Shown here in pieces: positions 55,901-64,000 of a stretch of DNA of 64,000 nucleotides. Numbering within the stretch: the first letter of the stretch is position 1; every line of letters starts with the position of its first letter. The notes beneath the pieces were generated by a model. The model saw only the letters and a list, made by a program, of their open reading frames with translations. It did not search any database and was not told the DNA's origin. The translations under genes and the position numbers were made by a program. Origin of the DNA: Dipylidium caninum. Its lineage: Eukaryota > Platyhelminthes > Cestoda > Cyclophyllidea > Dipylidiidae. The stretch spans positions 5,146,001-5,210,000 of the forward strand of contig QEYB01001046.1 of NCBI GenBank assembly GCA_017562135.1, given 5' to 3'.

Positions 55901-58900
55901 TGAAGCCTTCCACTCAATTGTCTTACCTCGCAGACTATCAAACATCGACTGGGCTTAGTGTTTCTGTAAAATAAGTAACTCCCCACATCCTTACCGAAGA
56001 GCAAGTTTCTCGCGGTAGTGACATTCACTATTTTCGAGAGCTTCCGTCACAACGTCTTGATTTTGCGAAAGAAGCGATCTCAACCGGTGTAAGAGGGTCT
56101 CGTTCTCCTTCTCCAAATAGGCGTTGCGGCTTTGGTATTCCTTAAATGTAAGTAGATTTTATGGCACTCATTTAATTACACGAATTAGACGCGCCTCTGG
56201 CCCGCGCACGAACACGGCCCGTTCAGCCATTTCGACTGGAAGGGAAGAAGAGCAGTGGTAACAAGCAGCGCTTCAAAGCCACCACCGCCACCACTTTGTA
56301 CACGCCAACAGGATGGACTGGCGCGGAGGGGAGCAGAGGACAGTGGCGACAGCCGCGACCCAGCAAGTCCAGAGGGCACCGAGGGCGCCTTCTCGGCTGT
56401 CTGCCGTGGCTTGCAAGAAGAAGCATCAACCTAGCACCGGAACAAAGCGCCTCATCGCCAGCACGACCGCGAACTGGCATGGAGACGCCTGAGCACGCAT
56501 TTAGTGCGGGAAGCGCAAATTGGCTAGGGTGCCCGTAGATGCCCTATCGTAGAGGAGGTTGGGTCAACTGCTGCTGGAGGCGTTTCCCATCTCCCAAAGG
56601 GGAGTGCGTCCGTCACAGCGGTTGCACAGAAGGGGTTGGAGCCGAGCAAAGCGGCAGCCTCCGATCTCTCCGAATGCGGTGTGGCAAGGCCACCGCGTGA
56701 ATCATGCCGGCGATTGCGGCAGCCTTCCGGTAATGCACTCGGTAATGCGACGTGGCAGCCTCGAGTCGGAAGACGCACGAAGGCCGCGCACCGTCGCGTT
56801 GCCTGTCGACCGCGTAGACAAAAGTTGTCGTCTACTCCTCAGAACCTTGACATTCCGAAGGATACGAAAGTGGAGTGTAGCAATCACTTATAAACAGTTC
56901 GTATGCGGCCCAGTGTCAGTCCTCTTCCCTTTAACAGTAAACTGAGTTTGTGCTTCCACCACTACTAAAATGTAAGATAGTCTTATTTCGGCGAGACAGA
57001 GGGGAGTCACTGCTCCGCAAATTGCGAATTCACAGTTTTTAGAGGGCTCAACAGTTGTTTCTGCCCCAACGCATGAAAAGATGAGCGGCAGTGCGGGGTG
57101 GGCAGGGCGGACGGACGGACTGACGGGCGGACAGACGGGCGGCGGCGGTTGACTCAGCCTGAGCAACGCTGGCTGCGTGTCCGCTTACGCGGAGCGGACG
57201 CGGCACAGACGCCAACGCCCATGGAGGGCGCGGACCGATGGCGGAAGGCCTGTTTGCTCGCGGGCCTTGGATTCGCGAGGCGCGCCATGAACCCGAGGCC
57301 AGACGCCCTAATGTCCGCTTCTTCCACCAGTGTCAAATGAGCTCAGTGTCTCGCCTCAGCCAATCCAAACTGAGCGTCAGGAGACACTGTGTCTGTGCGT
57401 TTCTCCCATTTCCTCCCAGTGTGGCGGCGCGCGCCCATGACTGACCACCCGAGTGAAGGGATTCACACGTTCTTCCGGATACCGCAATGGCTGATCGTGG
57501 GGCTCGAAAATCACATAGTAGAGGCTAATTTTTGCTCTCTTGGTCGTTCAGCAAATAAGACGGAATACGAATCACTTAAATTCTAGAGTAACAGCAGCCC
57601 CTCGGTGGTCGGACGGTGAGCTAATTTTCTCTCCCGATGTGACACTTTTTATGATACAAAACCTCACTAAATTATAAAGAAAGGAGATTTTCGGAATGAC
57701 CTGGCCACCATTTGCCAGTGCTCCTCCATTCCTCCTTAAGGCAACAAAGATGGGTTTCGCCCACCGAGTGAAAAGGTGTGAAACCGATCTTGTGAGAGGT
57801 GTGGTTCGTGTGGTGTTCTGTGCCATCTCTTCATGAGCCTACCTTGATGAAATCTCTGCAGTGTTCCAATTCCCGTTGCGAAGACTCGAGTGCGTCTTCG
57901 CCATCGTCCTTCTCCTTGCACACTTGGGTGCCGCACGACCTCGTCGTGGTGGTTTGAATCGGCGCCTCTCGCGTAGTCCCGTTGGCACCAGTTCTCACGT
58001 GGCCCATCGGAGGCGTCGTGTTGACTCCCTTCCAGTTGATAGATTTTAGCCTCCCGTCGGGTCCACAGGCTGATGATGAAGCTGGATACCAAAGGAAGTG
58101 CTGCATGAGACTCAGCATCAACAGACGCCTTTAATATACTAAAGCCTCTACTAGCACTTCTTATTGCCAAGGCTTCTCCCTTACAAATAAACGAGCCCCA
58201 CAACCAAGAGGAGTCCAGAACGCCAAGCCACCTAACTGGGGTGGAGAAACTTGTGCCTCACCCGGCTAGTCGCAAGACGCAGACGGTGGCGTTAACTGGA
58301 AGAACTCACGTCCACTGCGTTCTGGCGACCCGCCGGGTATGCGCATTACCGTGGGGGGCGAGTGAAACCGTCAGGCGAATGCAAGGCGGGAGAACCGAGG
58401 GCTCGTCGCCACCTCCAGAGAGGCGATTCGTGCACTTGCGCGGTTGGCGAGAGTTCACTTGCCTCATGACTTCATTATGAAACTGTGGAACGGAGACTCC
58501 GAAAGTCTCTTACAGTGGCTATTTGTCTAGGCAGACGAGTTATTGGTCGGATGTGGTGAAATCACGGCAATGTCGTCATATGAAGGGGAAGAGGTGGCCA
58601 AGGCTCCGCCTCGGCCTCGGCCTCGGCCTCCGCATTCCCCCCGTCGACACAACCACAGTGGCACAGTCGGGGGCAGCACTCACGCGATTGTTGTACTCCG
58701 CTTGGTCGCACTAAGCTCAATTGCAGCGGCGTTCCGAACTGGTTGCATATCCTGTAGGTGCGTCGAACGGCACCCTCGGCTGCGGGAGCCTGGCATTCTG
58801 GCGTCGTCTGACTCTGAACGTCCTTATTGCTCTAAAAGTCGAACGAAATCGTGACCTTTTGGGGAAATGGGGACCAACTGCAATTGGTAAAGCCTCCTAA

Positions 58901-61900
58901 GGCGGACTATTGCGCATGTCCTGGACAAGAGAAATGTGCCGAAGCGAAGAAGAAGGCAGCTGCATGACTTGCAAGTGCCGAACATTTTGGCCACACAGAA
59001 GACAAATGAATCTGATGAAGGACAATCGTCTGGGCCGACCAAAACGCCTAAATATGTTCACGTGGGTTCACCTGCAATTCAGAGAGAGTGCAATGCGCCT
59101 GAGATTGTCAGGAGGGTGAAAATCAAGTGAGCGAAATGAGCGGCTCGGGTAGATGCTCGCATTGTGGACAAGTTACTGAACTCACAGTGGGAACAGGAGC
59201 CACGCCCTGCCCACCAATTTTGGGGATCTCGAAAAGGGAATGAGAGGCGCCTACCACACAGGTTTGAGTGCTTTTGGCGGCCACGTCCACGATCGGTCGG
59301 TCTGCGCCGTCTTTACTGCGGTCAAGATGTGTCTTCATTTCCTGACGCACTGTGTCGGTCAGAACATCACACAGCGACTCGACGCTGTCCTGAAAGGTCG
59401 ACTGCGCTGATTGCATGACCGTTTTCAGATAGGCGGATGATTGTTCAAACACCCCCTCGTCTGTCTGTAGAAGGATCGGTTCAGTTTGAACTGTAGCCTG
59501 GAAGGATATCGGCTTCGATGCGCTGAAGACAGAGCATTGGACAAAGTAAAGTGTCCGGAGCCGACCCATATAAACGGTTGTTTTGGGTCGACATTTTTAA
59601 GGGGGAACCTCACTTATGCAAAAAGCAGGTTTTGGCATTTCGCCACTGTACAAACCGTGCGTTTGTCGGACGGCGATCGGCGCGCCGCTCGGCAGGACGA
59701 AGGCCAGGCCCTTGGCCGGGCGGCTAGGAGCCTCGGCCCAGGGGGATAAGCCACCTCTTGGGGACGGAAAATTGTTAAGGGGAGTAAACACGGGCTTCAT
59801 TGTGCCGCCATCAGAGGGCGACAAACTTTTGGGGCCTTTCGCCTAAGGACAAGGACTACATAGCGTTGACTTATAACAAAGGAGGGGACGCCTGCAGAAC
59901 TTCGAATCCGCCGAGGCAATTTTTATAAATTCACAACGAAGAAGAGGTGGACGTGTTACCTGATGGTCTCCAGACGCGAGAGCTTTTTATCGTTTTCCTC
60001 AATGGCATCAATGACCTCGTGAATCATCTGCTGTAGGTCCTCCATGAGTGCCTCAACCCGCTCACCGATGCTGACGTCTCCTCGGAAACATACTCCGATT
60101 GCGTCCAACTGCCGGTTTGTGTCGGTTTTTCCACGACCTGAGTCGAATTCAGCCCGAATTCTTTGCAGATGCAGAGCACATTGCTCCACGGTTTGTTCCA
60201 GCTCCTTCAAAGGAATTTTTCAGAACCACTTGTACCAGAGTCACTTCCTCTAAGTAATTAACCAGGACTGTGCGCTAACAGCTTAGCCCTCTGGTCCAAT
60301 TAACCGCCTGAAGTTGACGGGGACCTCGAGTTCGCGGCAGCGATTTATGGCGATGGAATGGGACGGCGATCAACTCACCGTGTTGGCACTTGAGGGCGGT
60401 TTCTATTAAAGGTCACCGATTTTACGATCGACGAGCAGATTAGGGGTCACAGGCCCCACTAACCCACCACCCGGTCGAAATGGGCACAATGACTAATCTG
60501 CCGACACGACAAGAGCACCTCCACTGCGGGGAAATGGGCTTCACCCAGCATTCGCAGACCGCATCAGCCCACGCCGGGGCTCACCTAGTTTATTCAACGA
60601 GAGAAATGAGTCTTCATCGGAATTGGGACTGATTTAGCGGAAGGCAGACAGAGAGGGGGTGGGACCTACCAAAATTCGGCTCTTCCTTAAAGCAAAAGTT
60701 GTTTATTAAGGTGGAGCTTGTGGCCAAACGAAAGATGAACCCCTCAGTAGTAGCACGCTTGCAAAGCGAGATAACAGCAAGTTGGAGAGCTTGCAAATTT
60801 GCACACAGAACTCACTGTCGGAGTAATTTGCATGTTGGAGTTTCCTCATCTAATGTAAGCGTGGCTCATTGTGGCCCACTGGAAACGAAACGCTGTCTCC
60901 TCCGGAAGGGGGCCCCGCAGGAGGCGCTGAGACACGCTGACACCCGTCACACCCACGGCACTTAGGCCATGTGGCGCGATAACAGGGTGCCGCGTCGCAC
61001 CCCGACGGCAGCCCCAATGTGTTCATTTCTACCTTGGAGAGACTCGGCAGTGGGGCAAACAGGTGAGGACCCGAGCTTGCGGAGGCGAAGGGGGAACGAG
61101 ACGTCAACACGAAGGCTGACTCGCCCACCAAAGTTCAAGACGTGTCAGGTCACCACATGCTTCCATTCCTGGCCTCGCTGCCACCCCGACATGGTCAGCG
61201 GTACTGGAGCGCAGAATTAGCCATAGACACCGCGCCGTAAGGGCCTCTCCCCCCCCCCCCTTCAACCGTTATACAAGGCAGCGGTGACACTGCAAGACGT
61301 TTGCAGTAGTGCTGCCGGTCCCGAAGCATCAGCTCTCCCGTCTGCAGCCGCGGGAGCACGCGTTGGTTGCCAGTTTTTTCAAATCAAGCTCTGTGCAGTG
61401 TGCTGACCCCCGATCATGCCAATTAAGTCCCCCCGGGCGTCAGAAGACGCCTTCCTGTTGGTTTGGTGGCAGCCAGTGGGTCATGTCTTCCGAAAACCAC
61501 CACCTCTGATACGCTCCAGTCAGTGCGCTCACCTCGGTTCTAACTTAAAGTCAGCGGTGCGGGCGGGTGCGGCCTCCCACTCCTATCAAACGCGACAGCT
61601 CTGGGGAACAACATCGGTCCCCTCCACATCTCACCACATTTGCGTTCACTTGTCTTACAGCAAGTCCAATTTATTATTACTCGTATTCTACTTCGATCTT
61701 CGCCAGGCGCACCTCTAGGTTCCAAACGAAAGTGTGAAATATATCTGGAATTTGCAAATCTCTGGCTGAAACGCCTCAAATGCACGTGGAGGAGCCGATC
61801 TTCTAGCCAAAAAGTCTCAACACATGTTAATTTTATGTGTGTTTGTGTGTGTGTGCGATGGAAAAAACGGCGCCACTTCGCAAGCGTAGTTGAGGAGCAC

Positions 61901-64000
61901 AAAGCAACGTCAAATTGAGGCCGTCGTGACGAGGCAGAGGACGCCGATTCTGCGTCAAGCAGAGACCGTTTTAGGAATGCAACCTGGCGCCACTCGTCCC
62001 CACGTTAATGAATCGAATTAGGAGGCCCGAGACAGGGTCTGAGTCGAGTGCCAAACACCAAGTCTTTCGCGAAAGTGTGCCAAAGTGACTGACTATGGTC
62101 CACAACCGCACATTTGCCTCAAACTTTCCGCCGAGGCGAAATCACCAATTTACCCTTCCTGATAGAGGCTACATTTTGCTCAGTTCTGTGATCAGGGCCC
62201 TGGCTAACGGAAAAGCACTGCTACTTCACCTGGTGCTCAAACAGCGCCCCTTCCGCCACGTACTCTTCTGCTCAGTATCGTGCAGTGTGTGTTTAACAAA
62301 TTAGTCATGTTTTTGCCCGCAAACTCTCACCTTCTGAACCTTTAGAATGTTTGCTTCATAGGCCCTTTGAGGCTGGAGAGCTCCACCACGAGAAGGGTAC
62401 AAGATCATCAGTTCTGTCGGAGAAGTTCCGCTTTGAAGACTGGGCAGTCTGGAGGGCGGCCGGCTTTCCTCGCAGTCGGAGAGGCTCGGGCTCGTACTCC
62501 GCGCGGTGGCGTCCTTGCGCGACGCGTTGAGTGCATCGAGGCGGCTCTCCGTTATTTCATTCTTCAAGTGGCAAATCTCCTCCAAGTCTCTCTCGCGTTG
62601 CTTTAGTCAGTGCAAATGGAATTACGGAGTCCATGATTTGGGCAACATTACAAAGCGCGCTAATTTACCGATTCCAGTTCTAGTATTCGCTGAGACTTTT
62701 CTAATAGTCGTTCATCTAATAGTCGAACTTTGGATCGTTCATTCCGCTGTTCGGAGAGGCGATTCTCGAGGTCATCGCGCGCCTTAATCAACGACTCGAC
62801 CTCCTCGCTAAGTTCTTGGCATCGGGTCTAAAAACGGGTGCCAGAGGGGGTAATAAAAAAGACTGCACGAAGTGTTCATGGCAACCCGACAAACCCGGTG
62901 TAAAGTCTCATAAATGACTAGTGTAAAAATAACTCACAAATGCATCTATTGCTTGAGAAACCCACTTGAGTAGAGACTTACGTATTAAGATAAAGTTTAA
63001 AATTATTCATTCGGGAGGGGCCAGATAGGTGGTCACAAGGGGAACAGTTGAACAAACACTTCAATGGTGGTAAGTCCGATTCGAGCAATAAATATCCTTC
63101 AATACATAAGTCGCACCCGGTAGTACTGAGCGGATTCGAGACGCTGTTTGAGTTTCTCACAAGTGCGCTCCGATTCGCGGAGCTGAGCAACGGCCAGTTG
63201 GCCGGCGTCGGCCTCATCGCGCCAGTGTCTGGCCGCAGCCGCAGCATCCGCCAGACGTGCGCGCTCCGTGCGCAAACGGTCTGCTTCGGCACGCGCCTCG
63301 GCCAGTTGGGACTGCGCCTCTTCCAGCTGGTCCGTCTGCTCCGAACTAGGGGGAGATCGGCACTCAAATCGGACACCTGCACTGCCGATTACCCCTCAGA
63401 CGCTCGTATTTGACCGCACTTAGTGGCAAAGCTTTCGACCCAAGACCCAACCTCACTTAGGAGAAGAGGGGAATGTGGCAATTTTGCAACCCAAGACTTC
63501 AAATTCATCCATGTCTCAGCACTGTACTAACCCTTACAAATGTGGAGTTTGGCTAGAATGGGGAGGGGGGGCCTTACATGCTTGTAACTCACATCAGTAA
63601 AGATTGCTGTCTCAGTTTAACTTTAGCCTTGTTTAATTGTGCAAGGATGTCTTTCCCTTCGTCGACCCCGTTAAAGAGTTGGGTCTTCATAATTCCCAAA
63701 ACTGAGCCTGAATCTTTGTTTTCCTCCGACTCGCCTCTGTCCCTCGGTGACTTATCAGTGGATGGACGACTATCGTAACCTGTTTCAGATGTGGTCGCCG
63801 TGTCCGTCTCTACACTGAGTGGACTCTTCAGCACATCACACCCCTTCTCATTTGACTTCGTAAAGGCAACGCCAATCAGGTCCAGGGAAGACGCAAGAGA
63901 TCGGCTTCGTGAAATTTTGAGAGCATATTCTTCCTCTTGGGGCTTTTCCGTTTGAGCACTGGTGATAATGCTTCTCTTTGGCATACAGCCCGGGTCAATA
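52910..64000 (-). CDS. CCDC88: CCDC88 (Girdin/Daple)-family protein, 5' end beyond window
   Basis: Long coiled-coil scaffold; vertebrate members link G proteins, dynein or actin and Dishevelled. Exons read: 64000-63593 (open to the edge, phase 2 out), 63345-63117, 62827-62669, 62600-62331, about 61761-61681, microexon 60685-60670, 60204-59960, about 59497-59186, 58831-58684, 58069-57843, 56140-55995, 55271-55185, 54168-54108, 53626-53502 and a last exon 53069 to about 52910. Family signature at the coiled-coil start (RLADAAAAARHWRDEADAG...CEKLKQRLESAQYYR, as ARLADARTARAYRDELDSLR in Daple) and at its end: EYQSRNAYLEKENETLLHRL, LLSQNQDVVTEALENS, then LMKRHKERLEEKLVEQYK, matching the NALRRHKEKLEEKIMDQYK block. 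The coil between is much shorter than in vertebrates. Phases between 62331 and 61761 and between 59960 and 58831 do not close, so at least two exons are missing from the model. The N-terminal Hook-type domain must lie beyond 64000. Confidence 0.78.
57105..57142. repeat. GGAC/GGCG short tandem repeat
   Basis: cggacggacggactgacggg-type units in an intron of the CCDC88-like gene. Confidence 0.8.
58608..58632. repeat. (CCTCGG)n short tandem repeat
   Basis: Four units of the hexamer, in an intron of the CCDC88-like gene. Confidence 0.9.
59597..59824 (-). other. Possible Pro/Ser-rich exon of the CCDC88-like gene
   Basis: Open minus-strand stretch (SLSPSDGGTMKPVFTPLNNF, later LAFVLPSGAPIAVRQTHGL) preceded by TCCTTAG at about 59840. 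It looks protein-like and lies in a gap where the model lacks an exon, but its phase does not match the exon ending at 59960. Confidence 0.35.
60670..60685 (-). other. CCDC88: 16-nt microexon of the CCDC88-like gene
   Basis: Flanked by TTTGCTTTAAG acceptor and GTAGGT donor. It joins the phase-2 end of the exon at 61681 (…VEYE) to the phase-0 start at 60204 (ELEQTVEQ) and adds KSRIL, giving one unbroken coiled coil. Without it the flanking exons are out of frame. Confidence 0.7.
61249..61260. repeat. Poly-C run
   Basis: About 12 C, in an intron. Confidence 0.9.

Overview
The window is nuclear DNA of a multicellular animal. Nearly every recognisable gene is broken by GT-AG introns, and the products are animal-type (two Delta/Serrate-type Notch ligands, a protocadherin, a Girdin/Daple-family coiled-coil protein, LAMP-like lysosomal glycoproteins). 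Gene content and compact exons fit a protostome. A flatworm is my best guess from overall character, but no single feature proves it. Nothing bacterial or viral was recognised.

Left part (1-18.8 kb) is AT-rich and carries housekeeping genes that I could splice by hand. ZC3H3-like CCCH zinc-finger protein (-, 2658-1392) is head-to-head with EMC6 (+, 3124-3574). A 514-residue coiled-coil protein of unknown function (-, 6763-4405) is head-to-head with the mitochondrial i-AAA protease YME1L (+, 8188-11056). YME1L is tail-to-tail with N-acetylglucosamine kinase NAGK (-, 13851-11353). A LAMP-like C-terminal half (16131-16780, one frameshift) and a coding-like but frame-broken stretch (17.2-17.64 kb) follow.

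Middle (18.8-35 kb) turns GC-rich. A second LAMP-like gene (+, 18.83-21.81 kb) has a repeat-bearing intron. Two Delta-like ligand genes then lie in tandem on the minus strand: copy B (28031-23405) and copy A (34930-30212). They share a signal-peptide exon, an MNNL region, a DSL domain, three EGF repeats and a transmembrane exon, with matching intron phases and two exons of identical length (164 and 123 nt), so they arose by duplication. Their cytoplasmic tails are unrelated by eye.

Right part: an AT-rich stretch with no recognised gene (34.9-38.8 kb), then a protocadherin-like gene (-, 47863-38838, about 1613 residues, six to seven cadherin repeats, one membrane span and a long acidic-tract tail), about 5 kb of GC-rich repeat-laden DNA, and the 3' two-thirds or so of a CCDC88 (Girdin/Daple)-family gene (-, 64000 to about 52910) that runs off the right edge. 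This gene contains a well-supported 16-nt microexon.

Three conserved genes carry a single-base reading-frame break inside or beside a homopolymer (about 8821, 16578, 31362). That pattern points to assembly error more than to gene loss. Several start codons sit 0-2 bases after a pyrimidine-rich AG, as expected for either 5'UTR introns or spliced-leader addition. Exon coordinates come from reading splice sites and checking phase by hand. They are usually exact within the model, but no transcript evidence was available.
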